DNA of 64,000 bases from Isoetes taiwanensis (GCA_021234155.1 JAJEKV010000034.1:10816697-10880696), one strand, 5' to 3'; numbered from the stretch's first letter, positions 45,742 to 56,872 are shown. Made by a program: numbers and translations. Notes: generated by a model not told the origin, from the sequence alone.

Positions 45742-46459
45742 TGCATGTGATTTTTTTTTTTTTTTTGCACCTCTCTTTCTTTTCTAACACCTTTCTTTCT
45801 TTCTTCTTTGTTGCAGCGTGGAAGAAGAGTGATGCGAGATCCGGGCGGCCCATTTTTGTTTCCATTCTTCTGAAGTTTTGGACACGCCTCAGGGCATTTT
45901 TTCTGTAAATTGTGTGAAAAGCCTTTGAAGCTGCTTCCAAGCAAGCCGGGCATCTGTACATACAAGCTGTTTTTAATGAAATCAAGCAGTTTTTCTTCAT
46001 AAACTTTGTCTTCAAAGCAGTTTTCTTCAAAAGCAGTTTTTTACGTACATAAAATTTTTTGAATAAAATCAAACTGTATTCTCCAATTATTTTGGCTCCA
46101 AATTTGTTTTCTCTAAATTTTTTTCTCTCTGCAAATTTTGTCTCTCTAAAATTTTGTATCGCAAACTTTGTCTCAACAAAGTCTAAAGGGAACACTATAA
46201 ATCAACCACATTAGAAATCTACGATGCATCACGGTAACCATAGGAAATTTTCCTATACGACCTAAAACAATTCCCCAACCTTACAAGTCATTTTTTAGCC
46301 TTGATAACTTTGCCTTTAAAAATCATTTTTAAGTTAGCCTATATAAAATTTCTAAATTCTATTTTTTTCGAATGCAATAAATGGAATTTATTGCATGAAA
46401 TGCAATATTCTCCATATATACCATATACATGTCATGTCTGGCGGGAAGACCGTATGCCA

Positions 46460-46545
46460 GGCGTGTTAATTCAAGCAATCAATTATTCACGCTAACTTAT
46501 TTCTAATTATGCCTATATAAATCCATTTTACGCTCTCAAAGTTCC
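46460..46545 (+). promoter_or_regulatory. promoter-like block B with TATA box
   Basis: GGCGTGTTAATTCAAGCAAT, AATTATTCACGCTAA, GCCTATATAAATCC, TTTTACGCTCTCAA: the same ordered words as block A. About 1.22 kb separates the two. Confidence 0.55.
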
Positions 46546-46559
46546 TACATTTTCTTCCT

Positions 46560-47150
46560 TCCTTCATACGATTTGCCGGTTGCGCTTCTGCTGTGTTTGG
46601 ATCCGCTGAAATCTTGGTGAGCAGATTTATATTCAGCAATGTTAGATGTTTGGTTTTGGCAATTCCTAACTTACTAAAAGACTCCGCCTTTTAGTTCTGT
46701 AGCATCTGTAGCAGAGGACTAAGGTCTGCGAATCGAAAAGCCCCGAATTAAAGCGACAAGCATAGTCCTCCGTTCTTGAATCCTTCTAGCCTCGGGGACT
46801 CAAGGTTAGTTTTCATTTAGTTTTAAGTTGCATCTCAATGGCGGGTTTAATCCAAGAAGACAAGCTTTTGCATTTGCTCGGGCGGAGGAAGCGGATGATG
46901 TTTATGAAAACGAGAATAGTTTTTATAAACTTCATACGCTTCTTTTGTTCAGTAAATTCTTGAGTTTCTCTTCTGAATTAATCATGCTATTGCATGCAAG
47001 TTTCTATTATGAATAAGTGTAGTAGAAAGCAATAGAAAAATCTGAAAGATAATATTTGAAACACGCTTATAAAGCGTGTTTTATGCTAACCTTAGCCTTC
47101 AACATGAATACTGCTTTTCGTGCACTTTCGTGAGAGGAGAAAAAAAAAGC
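46560..47150. other. no firm gene; possible leader and short exon
   Basis: Downstream of promoter block B. An open frame at 46828-47016 (MHLNGGFNPRRQAFAFARAE) could be an exon, but nothing identifies it. Confidence 0.25.
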
Positions 47151-47158
47151 ATGCGGAT

Positions 47159-47234
47159 AGATAAGTAAATAGATAAAGGCCGGGCAATTATTTACGCTTT
47201 AATAATTGCACGGCCTTTATCTATTTACTTATCT
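47159..47234. repeat. near-perfect 33-bp-arm hairpin
   Basis: Arms 47159-47191 and 47202-47234 pair with one mismatch (47182/47211 region) around a 10-nt loop TTACGCTTTA. The left arm begins AGATAAGTAAATAGATAAAG. It is long enough for a pre-miRNA-like or siRNA-producing foldback, or for the two ends of a very short MITE. No target duplication was resolved. Confidence 0.85.
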
Positions 47235-47482
47235 CTATCTACAATTTTTTTTCTCCCGAATGCACCTACCTTATAGTATTTTTCCTATATAGCGGTTTAC
47301 GCTGGCGTGCAAACAATTGTATCCCTACTTTCAACTTTTACGCTAAACACGCAGGCGTGTCTCTTAGTTTCTAAGTTTATAAATAAATAAATATAACGCG
47401 CCCGGCGTGAATACCGATACTCGCTCACTTCCTATTGATAGATGCCAAGTTACATTAATCACCGGTTGGTGGCGAAGATGCA

Positions 47483-48061
47483 TTGGAATTACATTTGGGC
47501 CGGCAATCACACGGCCCCACTCGGTTCGGCTCCAATCTCGGTCCGGTTGAACGCGGCCGAGCACCGGTCAATTGCGGAGCACCGATCTTGCAACCCACGG
47601 AGTACTTGGATCACGTAATGATGATGGCAGCAGAGCCGCGGGGCAATGATAGATCGGGCTGCGGGGCCCTTGCAATCGCGGAGAGGTGGCCCTCTTATCT
47701 AATCACCGAGAATGCGGTACATGCATTGATCGAGAGTGAATCTCGCATCCGTCATTTCGAGATTCAAAATGAGGGGCTGCGTTTCTTAGTGGTTAGCCTC
47801 TATGCCCGGATGCCCCAACACGAACCACTACCACAAGGCGGTATCACGATGCAATGGAGATGGCTCAACCAATGGAACCACTACAGCAGGCGCTATCACG
47901 ATGCATTGGAGGTTCAACCAATGGAGCGGCGGGGCGAGGAGGCGAGGAGAGAGGAGGTGGAGGTGGAGCGGGGGGGTGGTGGAGCTAGAGCACAGTGTTT
48001 TTTTGCCGGGTTTTACGGAAGAATTCACTATGCCCTGCAATGGAAATGGGAGTATCGATAG
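47483..48061 (+). CDS. unrecognised open frame, GC-rich
   Basis: The frame is open for 192 residues (first true ATG downstream, 47619). GC-rich against AT-rich surroundings, with protein-like segments EYLDHVMMMAAEPRGNDRSG, AIAERWPSYLITENAVHALI and ESESRIRHFEIQNEGLRFLV. The second half contains a 50-nt tandem duplication (TATCACGATGCA(A/T)TGGAG) and becomes Arg/Glu/Gly-rich. It belongs to the decayed coding block between 45 and 54 kb; product unknown. Confidence 0.3.
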   Translation: MELHLGRQSHGPTRFGSNLGPVERGRAPVNCGAPILQPTEYLDHVMMMAAEPRGNDRSGCGALAIAERWPSYLITENAVHALIESESRIRHFEIQNEGLRFLVVSLYARMPQHEPLPQGGITMQWRWLNQWNHYSRRYHDALEVQPMERRGEEARREEVEVERGGGGARAQCFFAGFYGRIHYALQWKWEYR

Positions 48062-48923
48062 CCCGGCTACTCGATGGACCGGGCTTGAAACATAGTGCAG
48101 GATTTTTTGTGCGGTTTATCCGGTTTATCGAGATTATATACAATTGTAATCTTTTTCCAATGAATACAACAAATTTTGTCTACTTCTATATTTCTACAAT
48201 GTAATACATGTTAATACCTTTTTTAAGCGGTTTCTTGGCCATGCAACAAATGTTCCAATACTTTCTCCAACCGTATCCCCCCCAGGTGTCTCTGCGAGGT
48301 AAAGCTTCATCCATAGCGCTTGCCGATTAATCATTGTAACTTCGGACATACTTATCCCCGTTGAATTCCATTCCATGTTTCTGATCGGATCGATGGAGTC
48401 GATCTTGCATAATCCTACTTTCCTTTTCTGATTTGTAGTTAACATGAAACATTCATCTTGACAACTGCGAGAAAATTGCTATTGAGACACCTACTATTGG
48501 AAATTAATGTTCAAGCTATTGGAATGAGATGAGTACGTAATTGTAGCCATTCTTGAGAAGCTGATTTGAGTCTCTGAAGCTGATTTGAGAAGCTGAAGGC
48601 GCTATGGAAACTCTGGCGGTCGGGAAAATTCGAATTAGAAGAAAGATTAGGTTAACTACGTTTAGGCGGGATAAATTTGGCGGGATACTTTTTGGATAGA
48701 TTGGTTTTTAAAAACTTAATGAAAGAAGTCGGCGGACGGGTCTTCGTCATTATTATTTGTATGTGTCAAGAATATTTCGAAACTGCATTTTGTGTTTTCT
48801 TGAAATTCAAATTTCTCTATTTCTCGTACAGGTAGAAAAAGCTATTTCTTGCCAGCTATTTCTCGAGCAGCTCGAGCGCGTATCCGAGCGACCTTCCGAC
48901 TCTGTTACTAGGCGACTCCGGAG

Positions 48924-49059
48924 ATGTCTTCTAAAACGAATCGAGGTCGAGGCGGACGGGGCAGAGGAAGCGGTGGAAGAGGAATCCCAAAACCCGGCAC
49001 TTCTCAAGCTTCAGAGGACGTTGATCAGAATACACAGAATACACAGAACCCTATTCAAG
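48924..49059 (+). CDS. RG-rich short N-terminal exon
   Basis: ATG at 48924 begins MSSKTNRGRGGRGRGSGGRG, then IPKPGTSQASEDVDQNTQNT, and reaches CAAG followed by GTATTT (donor at 49060). If unspliced it stops two codons later. RGG/RG tracts are typical of RNA-binding or nucleolar tails. Likely the first exon of a gene whose later exons (49540 onwards) are decayed. Confidence 0.4.
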
Positions 49060-49539
49060 GTATTTAATTTGGTACGAGAACACACCTTGTGTGGAGAGTA
49101 TTATGCTTGCATGAATTTGAGATATTTCCTTTCACTTAATATGCTTTGCATGAGTTTGAGTTATTATGCTTTGCATGAATTTTAAGTATTAACATCGAGT
49201 AGAACATAATTTTGCTACGTTTTATATATAGAATATAGCGGTGTTAGGCAGGTTGGAGATAGCAATGTTCAATGAGGATAAATAGTGTGAAATATGGATT
49301 CATGAAGGGTATGTAGCTTAAAATGTGGATGCAAAATAATTTAGTTTCAAATTCACGCATAGCATGGTCAATAATAGGAGCTACCAAACGCATGGCGTGA
49401 TTTGTACTAATTTAGGTTTAAATGCATGGCGTGATCTCTTGTTACGAAAAGTACTCTAAAAAGTGCTCATCTTCTTTTGCGGTGCTCAAGAGGAAGAAAA
49501 CCCCTAATAATTAGGGTTCTAATCACGCCAAGAAAGCAA

Positions 49540-50310
49540 GGGGAGCGACCCGGATGCGGTACCATATGATCTCACCTTAGATGATGAAGGGCCGATTCTT
49601 ATAGCAACCCGACCACACGCCACGAAGAGGAAATGGGCGAGGGTCTTGAAGTGGTGCGTTGACCTTGCCAAGACAAATGGCAAGCTCGACTTAACTCTCT
49701 TCTCGAGGAAAAAGGAAGCGGAACAAGATGGCCAAACAAGGGATCCTAATCTCTTGTGAGGAAGAGGATGACACCAAGCGCAAATTGCTCTTGGAGATTA
49801 CCGAAGCGGAAAAGATCCGCTCGGACTTACTCTTTGTAGAGCTCGCATACAAGGATACGTTCATGAAGACGAGATGTGAGCGGTGAGACATGTTTTAAGT
49901 ATGGTTGGCCAACCAATGTAGCGAGTTACGCCAATATCTATTTGCCAAGGGGTTACGGTATGCGTAGAGGCATGTTCACTAAACCGACACCAAGTCACTA
50001 TTTGCGGCAAGCTAGGGAATTAGGCGACTTGAAAGCTTCTAAGAGGGTCCTAGATCTAGGGAAGGATGTTCAACTGCGGTTGTCGAAGGCATGGAGGCTT
50101 ACGTTTTTGAGAATGAAGCGGGGCCAGTGGCGCGCTGACTAGGCGATGAACAAAGTTTGAATAAATACTCGACCATTATCCATTGGGTCTTAAGGAAACT
50201 TTTGCGATCCATGTGAAGTCCCTCATCCGTTCACCAAGCTCCATTTATGTTAGCGAAGATATGATCCAAAGACATGCCATGGAGATTGTTGAGCATGATT
50301 AGTAATCGGT
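49540..50310 (+). pseudogene. decayed coding block, unknown family
   Basis: Protein-like pieces in shifting frames: YDLTLDDEGPILIATRPHAT, RKWARVLKWCVDLAKTNGKL and DLTLFSRKKEAEQDG (49555-49755), then CEEEDDTKRKLLLEITEAEK, IRSDLLFVELAYKDTFMK (49758-49880), then HYPLGLKETFAIHVKSLIRS, IYVSEDMIQRHAMEIVEHD (50170-50300). Frameshifts separate them. The family is not recognised; the plus orientation matches the acidic and RG-rich exons upstream. Confidence 0.35.
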
Positions 50311-50654
50311 CAAATGCCTATGCCGGCCCGGATGTGTTACCTTGGGATATGATCTCGAACAAACTGCTGTGTGGGCCGAACTTCCGAGGAGTTAATGTTA
50401 AATGAAAATATTAAATTAAATTCGTCATCGACGGGCAGCATTCTTGTTGAGGCACGAAGGCCCTCATCGGCGGCCGAGAACAAAGCGAGCCAAAAGCGCG
50501 TTCTACAATCACTATGCGTATAGGAGGTGTCGTATCTTGGATGCCAATACTTCACTGCAGATTTGGCTGAGATTAAGCGCAACTTTGAATGAAATGGGGA
50601 AGACATTTCTATACAAAAGGTAACAAGCGCATCTATTCCAATGCATTTTTTTAA

Positions 50655-50965
50655 TATTCACGCCCGGCGTGTTTTCAAATCTACCGGTTTCATAAATTGT
50701 ATTCACGCCCGGTGTTTTCAAATCAAACCAATTCACGCCAGTGTTTCAAAATCAATAATTCCGCGCCAGCGTGTTTTCAAGTCAACCAATTGATCCGAAA
50801 ACACGCCCGGCGTGTGAATCGATTGATTTTGAAAACACGCTGGCGTGGAATTGATTTGATTTTAAAGCATGCGGCATGGATTGCATTAGTAACTTTATTC
50901 ATTTCACGCCAGGTGATTTTTCTCTTGATCAATTCTATTCAAATCGCGCGCCCGGCGTGTTTCTA
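50655..50965. repeat. cluster of CACGCC(C/A)GGCGTG palindromes
   Basis: At least seven copies or half-copies of the palindrome CACGCCCGGCGTG (exact at 50659-50671 and 50801-50813) occur at 30-60 bp spacing, joined by TTTTCAAATC/GATTTTGAAAA words in both orientations. The cluster is the densest part of a wider scatter from 45.2 to 54.2 kb. Confidence 0.85.
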
Positions 50966-50989
50966 TTCTATGATACCGATTCAATATCC

Positions 50990-52670
50990 GTACTATTGCA
51001 GTCCATACGTTGAACAAGCGCGCATACGCTTTTATCAGCGATGGGTGGAATATGGCTGCCTATTGCCCACCGCATGCATGGTCAAAGTCCGAGGCATTCA
51101 AGGCTTTGGAGGCGGACTCGTCATGAACAATTATCTGAGGAGAAGAAGAAGGCGCAAGAAAATCAAAGAAAAAGGTGGTGATGACATTGCGGATCATACG
51201 AAAAGCTCATCCGGCCAGGTCGGGACCAACCGGACTCGTATAAGATTGTGTTTTGTAAGGAGGCGGTATGGCTCAAGTGGAATGAATGCAGGACTCTTAT
51301 GCACAAGGGAAGCTGCCGGACACTATGGGTAGGGTGCCTCCTGTTGATGTAAGCATATTTGACTTGAATGTGACAGAGATGAGAAAGACTTCGGGGGCTA
51401 GACGACGCCCGAGACCATTTGGGTTTTAGACCCGGTGCTTAAAGAAGGAAGTCTTATACAAGAAGGGTGCTTTCACCAAGGATAGGATGTCCTTCGTTGA
51501 GTCTGCCGCGACCATGTAAAGGATGTACGTACAATGAAGTCGGTATGGGAGCCGAGTTACAAAGGCTATCGGGGGATGTGGCATTATATACGAAATTGGA
51601 TTCTTTGGACAAATACAAGGTCAGTAATGATGACATCAAGAAGTTTGTATTCGGTCAAAGGACTTCCTAAAGAATTGGAAGGCTAAAAATACAAAACATA
51701 AGGAGACTCTACCCCTAAGGTAACTTGGCTGAGTTGAGAAGAAAAGTGGCCCTTGTGAAGAAGATTCTTGGAGAAGACGACATGTCCGGTATTAGGTCTC
51801 CATTGGGTACAAAGGTCTCTTGCCGAATCAACCGGCCTTAAAATATATCACTCTTTGTGTTGGACGGCTAGGGGGTGGGAGAGGAGATATGGGCATGAAC
51901 CGGAAGGACTCTGGCGGCTTCTTTACCATTTGTATAGGATTGACAACCTGAGAGGTCCTTCACTATTGTCATCGTTTGTCCTTTAGGTGAGTCACATCTG
52001 CATGCACTATCCATTTGCTCATGATGGAGTGCCTCAAAGTTATTAGGGAGGGATGCCTAATATATGATGTTAAGGATAATGAGCTTAGAGCGACCACGAA
52101 AAGATGGCACATGTGATCTTCATTATGATAGCCATGCTATCGGGGCGACGAATATGATATTGCTAAGGCCAAGGGTGACAATAGCAAAGTGCATGGGAAT
52201 GTTTTCTTCTAGGATCGGACTTAAGAACTATATTCTTTCATACGGATCGGGATCGGTCGAGAAACGGGATGAGTCGAGGAAGAGGATGAGGATCGGGACC
52301 CCTCCTAAGTGGGGAAATCAAGTCACGAGCTACAAACTAAGGAGAAGGGCCCCTTAAATAAAAATGGATTTCCCCGTCTATGGCTGCTTACCTCGTCGGA
52401 GGCATTTGCTCCAATTGATACAACACGCTTGGAGCTTCATGTTGGAGGTTATATTGCGAGAGGCTCTTATGGGTGCAAGAAGATGTCCGCTTTGTGAGTG
52501 ATGAGCAGGCCAAAGACTTTCTTGAACCATTCCTCATGCATGTGCTTGCCAAGTCTCCTAAAGGCCCTTATGGCAACCTGAAATCATCAGCAATCAAAAG
52601 TCTCGTAGACTTGTCCAATTCGAAAGTGGGCGTTGCTTACGGTGAGGGACCTAGTAATCTATGACCCGAT
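50990..52670 (+). pseudogene. decayed coding block, unknown family
   Basis: Plus-strand pieces look protein-like but are broken: SYKIVFCKEAVWLKWNECRT (about 51240), EVGMGAELQRLSGDVALYTK (51535), ARPRVTIAKCMGMF-like text at 52155, NGFPRLWLLTSSEAFAPIDT (52362) and SDEQAKDFLEPFLMHVLAKS (52495-52560). Arrangement and frame changes suggest an old transposon or host gene. No catalytic motif was identified. Confidence 0.3.
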
Positions 52671-52727
52671 AAGGAAAGCAAAGAATGAACAAATAGTCGC
52701 TAAACCGGGCTGCTCAAAGTACCGCGG

Positions 52728-53048
52728 ATGGCGGCGAACTTAGGGAATATTTTTGCCCACATTGCGGGTGATACAAGCAACAACAGAGTAGATTCACAGG
52801 TTAACAATGAAGTAATTGACAGGGAAACCGAAAATGAAGGCAACGAAGGCGGCTCTAGTGATTCCTGTGTTTGCCAAATCAATAGTAAAATAATGTCGGT
52901 TAGTTGTGAAGGACGAACGGAACTAATAGAAAATAACAATTCTAAAATCGAGGAAGAAGACCGAAGATTAAGGGTGGCGAAGGGGAGAATGACGCCGATG
53001 ACGGCAGCGAAACTGAAGATGATAGGTATGGCCTTGCCCACGAAATAG
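52728..53048 (+). CDS. open frame, acidic/Asn-rich, unknown
   Basis: Frame MAANLGNIFAHIAGDTSNNR then a Glu/Asn-rich stretch (NNEVIDRETENEGNEGGSSD) to KMIGMALPTK. It lies directly upstream of the FCP1-like relic on the same strand and could be its linker exon. Low complexity prevents assignment. Confidence 0.25.
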   Translation: MAANLGNIFAHIAGDTSNNRVDSQVNNEVIDRETENEGNEGGSSDSCVCQINSKIMSVSCEGRTELIENNNSKIEEEDRRLRVAKGRMTPMTAAKLKMIGMALPTK

Positions 53049-53236
53049 CGCCACGCGTGATTTAATTTGTATTACCTTTGAATTAAATCGCGCCAAGCGT
53101 GCTTTGATTATTTTTCGTTGTCAAACTAAATCACGCCGAGCGCGATTTGGTTATGACTATTTCAAATCACGCTTTGGCGTTTGTATTGTTTGTGTTATCG
53201 TATCTTCTGGCCCGGATACATGTTTGATGTTTTCAG

Positions 53237-53877
53237 CTTCCATTGCGTTTCTAAGAAGGTTGTGGTGTTAGACCTAAAACGGAGTCCTTTGCAAGACTTT
53301 TCCAGAAAAATAAAGTGGCTAGAGTACGGTTTCATCGGACACCGGTAGAATCAAACACCAAGTGGATCTATCGCGACGCACTTGAAGGAGATGCTAGGCG
53401 AGGCATTCGAGGGTTATTTCGAAGTTGGTATTTGGTCATCCATGGAACTAAGGAACATCAAGGATACTTTGGAGGCACTGGGGGAAATGCGTAGACATTG
53501 GTTGACCCTTTGGGATCAGAACAAATGTGTGAAGTTCACTAATCCCAAGGATCCAACAGGCAAGCCTATCTTCATCAAACACTTGAGTAACATGATGGAC
53601 GAACTTGGTATCGAGAATAAGGATGATATAATCATAGTGGATGATGATGCTCTCAAATGCTTCTACAATCAAACGCAGGCCCTGAATCCACCATCTTACG
53701 ATCCAAAAAACTTTTGCGACGGATGATTTTACGGTGAAGTTTGTGTCTATTATGCATAATTTGGCTATGGGGAAGACGGTGGGTGAAGTGTTAGATTCGT
53801 ACCCAGAACTGGATAGAACGGCTGACATGGAACCACACCTTGTTAAACACGTGGAAAAACATGGATTGATCCCTTAA
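53237..53877 (+). pseudogene. FCP1-like HAD phosphatase domain relic
   Basis: After a TTTTCAG acceptor (ends 53236) the frame reads KKVVVLDLKRSPLQDF, in the position of the FCP1 nucleophile motif (DxD). After a disrupted stretch with stops, LKEMLGEAFEGYFEVGIWSS follows (53385-53445), then LTLWDQNKCVKF, FIKHLSNMMDELGIENKDDI and IIVDDDALKCF...LNPPSYDP. A frameshift at about 53710 leads to FVSIMHNLAMGKTVGEVLDS and a stop at 53875. IWSS, WDQ and VDD.LKC.. fit the plant FCP1-like subfamily also seen in the gene at 14065-16887. DLK in place of DLD predicts no phosphatase activity. The two copies are clearly diverged, so this is not a recent duplicate. Confidence 0.7.
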
Positions 53878-53879
53878 TG

Positions 53880-54735
53880 TTTTATTGGAATATATGATAT
53901 TTTTGTATGATATTTGTGCCATGTATGGATAATTTCGAGTCTAGAATTGCCTCGCAAATAATGCAATTTGTTGTTATCAAACCTAATATTATCATCTATC
54001 GAGCAAGCAATTTTGGTCTCATCTATGTTAGCAACTTGCTCTTCATTTCTGCATATTTCAATTCGCATATGAAAAGTCACACGTGAATCGCAACCTTATG
54101 TTATTTTTGAAGTCCAAAAAAAAAGGTTAAAAAAAACAAAAACCCCCTAGAAGACAATAGCAGGTTGGCGTGATTTTGGAGTTGACATAATCCCAATTTA
54201 ATTGGATGATGGTTCCTTGCAAGACAATTGACAGGGTTCATCGACGAAGTTTTCTTTTATTTCCTTTATTTTATCTTGTCTGCGGCCACAGCCATTGGAG
54301 GAAAAGCCAAATGAAGTGAAGCTCCTAGATGGTAAATACCGATTATTGCTTCTAGTTTTTTTTTTTAAACTTGGGTGCCTGTATGCGTTGATTTTGCCTA
54401 AGTGGTAGGACATATTCTGCATCCGAGTTTTTAGTTTAGCATATGTTGAAAAACATTTAGAATACCTTTCTTTGATTTTACAACGTAGAGTGAACTGCTT
54501 CATCTCAATACGTCAGATCATATTCGTGTCCCTTGTATATGCCACACAACACGAATAATCAATTGTATCTAGGCAAGTATTCCATGCCCTTATAGGAATT
54601 CACTAAGCTTCTTATATTTGAACCTAATTGTCATAGTTTTGCCGTTGATAAAAACCAGAACACAATATGTATGGAGGAAAGCATTTTGTAATTAATTCCA
54701 TGCAATTTTCTAATATATCTCAATGATATTACTCA
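53880..54735. other. no gene recognised
   Basis: AT-rich intergenic DNA between the FCP1-like relic and the kinase pseudogene. A last GGCGTGATTT word of the palindrome family is at about 54167. Confidence 0.45.
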
Positions 54736-54737
54736 CT

Positions 54738-54925
54738 AGATCTTCAGAGCCCTTTGAAGCAAGATTTTCAGCTTAAAGATTCTTGTCAACTTTAAGGGTT
54801 TTGTACTGTAGCTTAAGATTGTGGAAATTTTGGATCTTTAGAGACCTTTGAAGCAAGATTTTCAGCTTAAATATTCTTGTCAACTTTAAGGGTTTTGTAC
54901 TATAGCTTAAGATTGCAAAAATTTT
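54738..54925. repeat. 94-bp tandem duplication
   Basis: GATCTTCAGAGCCCTTTGAA at 54738 is repeated about 94 bp later as GATCTTTAGAGACCTTTGAA. The shared phrase AAGCAAGATTTTCAGCTTAA and the rest of the unit differ by only a few bases. It lies in the 5' or intron region of the kinase pseudogene. Confidence 0.9.
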
Positions 54926-55141
54926 TGCCTTCATTTGCATAGTGCGTGGAATAGCATCTAGTTCTGTTTGGTGAAAGTTTCCAACTCTTAGATACGTTCA
55001 TTATCAATATGCCTATAAGTTATGATGCCTAAGGCAGATGAGGAATAACTGGAACTGACATGCAGTGCTACAGAAAGATCTGTTAGAATATTCACCTTGG
55101 ATGAGTTGAACGAAGTTACCGCCAATTTCTCCTCATCTTAC

Positions 55142-55438
55142 AGATAGAGCAAGGAGGTTTTGGAGTCGTGTACAAAGGAATTATGAAGGATGGAACATCT
55201 GTTGCCATCAAGCGTGAAAAGAGAGTATGTTGTCGTCCACATCTGAATCACCTTTTGGTGAATGCATATTTTGGCATACAATGTGTGCTTAATTCGTCAG
55301 CAACATCTTGAATTTAGAGAAAGTTACTGAATAAATTCTCCTGCAGACCACATATTCATCAACTGAATTCATGGGTGAAGTTGACATGCTTTTAAAGACT
55401 GGTCATTTAAATCTTGTAAGGCTTATTGGATATAAGTC
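55142..55438 (+). pseudogene. CRCK-type receptor-like cytoplasmic kinase, 5' part
   Basis: Exon 1 (about 55142-55225) encodes IEQGGFGVVYKGIMKDGTSV then AIKREKR, i.e. the Gly-rich loop and the beta3 Lys. An intron with GTATGT donor follows. The next exon (about 55348-55438) encodes TYSSTEFMGEVDMLLKTGHL then NLVRLIGY, with the alpha-C Glu. The exon is cut at GGA TAT by a 3.6-kb transposon; its continuation is at 59047. Sequence style matches calmodulin-binding receptor-like cytoplasmic kinases, but no calmodulin-binding segment is visible in the preserved part. Confidence 0.85.
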
Positions 55439-56179
55439 GTATTTAATTAAAGTGGGACTCATTCCATTCCCATTTTTTTCGGAACCCTGTTAATTTACAC
55501 AAAAAGAAGCACCTCGACTCGAAAACTGGCCATAATTGGAATTTTTGTCTATTAGTGTGCATCCAAGCTTTTCTTCCAGTTTTCTTGGATAGCGTGTCGA
55601 GAACAAGAACAATGCAACGCAAACATGCATTAGACCTATCAAGTTCTAATTGAAAAAGATTCTTAGTTGAACATTTTGGCTCTATTTTCTTAGGTGGGTA
55701 GACAATAGATCACAAATTCCAACAAAAATTATGCAAATCGTTTACTTAATCACCCAAAAATACTAGTTTTGAGATACCTTATATTTATAAATGGGCTCAT
55801 TACAATATATATTACAGTGGGTGAAGAGACCATAGTGGTCGTATGAGCACAATCATTACACCCTCTTCACACATGAACCACCTAGTGCAAAGGGGCTGGT
55901 GGAGCTCTCCTAGTCATGGAGCAACTTACGGGCGATAGAAATTTGTATGAGGAGTTCCTTTATGGGCCACGTGCTTGTATGTCCAACTGATGTCACCACC
56001 CTCTTCTCGGCACCTTTCTTTAATGAAATGATCTTTTCATTGCTCCCAAGCATGTACTAGTTGGTCGAGATAAGGACTGCAAGAGACAAATCAAGTGATG
56101 CTACATGCAAAAAAAATAAAATAAAACATAGTTCTTAGGGCCATTTTTGAAAAATACAGGCATGAGAAAGGCAGCTCAA

Positions 56180-56560
56180 AGCGAAAAACGCAGGTTTTAT
56201 GGGTCGAGAGAAGGCTTTTTCGACTTCATGAGTCGAGAAAGGCAGCTCAAAGTTAAAACGCGGGTTTTATGGGTGAAGGCCTTTCTCGACTCGCGCGAGT
56301 CGAAAAAGGCGACTCAAAACGCAGGTTTTATGGGTCAGAAGGCCTTTCTCGACTCGCGAGTCGAGAAAGGCAGCTCAAGAGTCGAGAAAGGCCTTCTGAC
56401 CCCTAAAACGCATTTTTTAACTTTTACTTTTCGACTTCGAGAAAGGCGACTCAAAGCTTAAAAATGCAAGTTTGAGGGCCTTTCTCGACTCGAGAGTCGA
56501 AAAAGGCAGCTCAAAGTAAAAAAAGGGCAATTTCAAAGCTCAGAGTCCGAGAAGGTCGAA
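56180..56560. repeat. tandem array of GAGTCGAGAAAGGC palindromes
   Basis: Units of about 60-70 bp alternate AAACGC(A/G)GGTTTTATGGGT with CTTTCTCGACTC/GAGTCGAGAAAG arms. A perfect 30-bp palindrome lies at 56342-56371 (GCCTTTCTCGACTCG and its complement). The same TCTCGACT..AGTCGAGA word recurs at 58515-58535, nearer the right end of the transposon. Confidence 0.9.
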
Positions 56561-56775
56561 AATGAATAACCTTCAAACATCCTATGTATTTTCTATGAAA
56601 AAATACCCTCCCCATAAATTTCCTACGTATTTTCCATGAAAAATAGACCCTCCCCATGTATTATCTAATGGACACATATCCAATGGACCCTCCCCCTTTC
56701 TAATGGACCATACCATATAGCTATATGAAGAGGGGACTTTTGGGCTCATATATAGCTATGTAAAGAGTAATGCCT

Positions 56776-56872
56776 AATGCACATGTAAATAGCAACATAT
56801 GCACCTATAATGCACATGTAAATAGCAACATATGCACCTATAATGTAAATAGCAACATATGCACCTATAATG
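56776..56872. repeat. three-copy 25-35-bp tandem repeat
   Basis: (TGCACA)TGTAAATAGCAACATATGCACCTATAA is present three times in a row, the last copy lacking the TGCACA part. Confidence 0.9.

Noticed and set aside
45377-46195. 272-residue minus-strand ORF with poly-Ser
   Set aside because: It is the complement of the acidic GAG/GAA-rich plus-strand exon, which has a better promoter context and protein character.
45240-53880. Endogenous large DNA virus insertion (GC-rich decayed genes, phosphatase-like domain)
   Set aside because: No capsid, polymerase or packaging motifs were seen, and the FCP1-like motifs resemble the plant subfamily.
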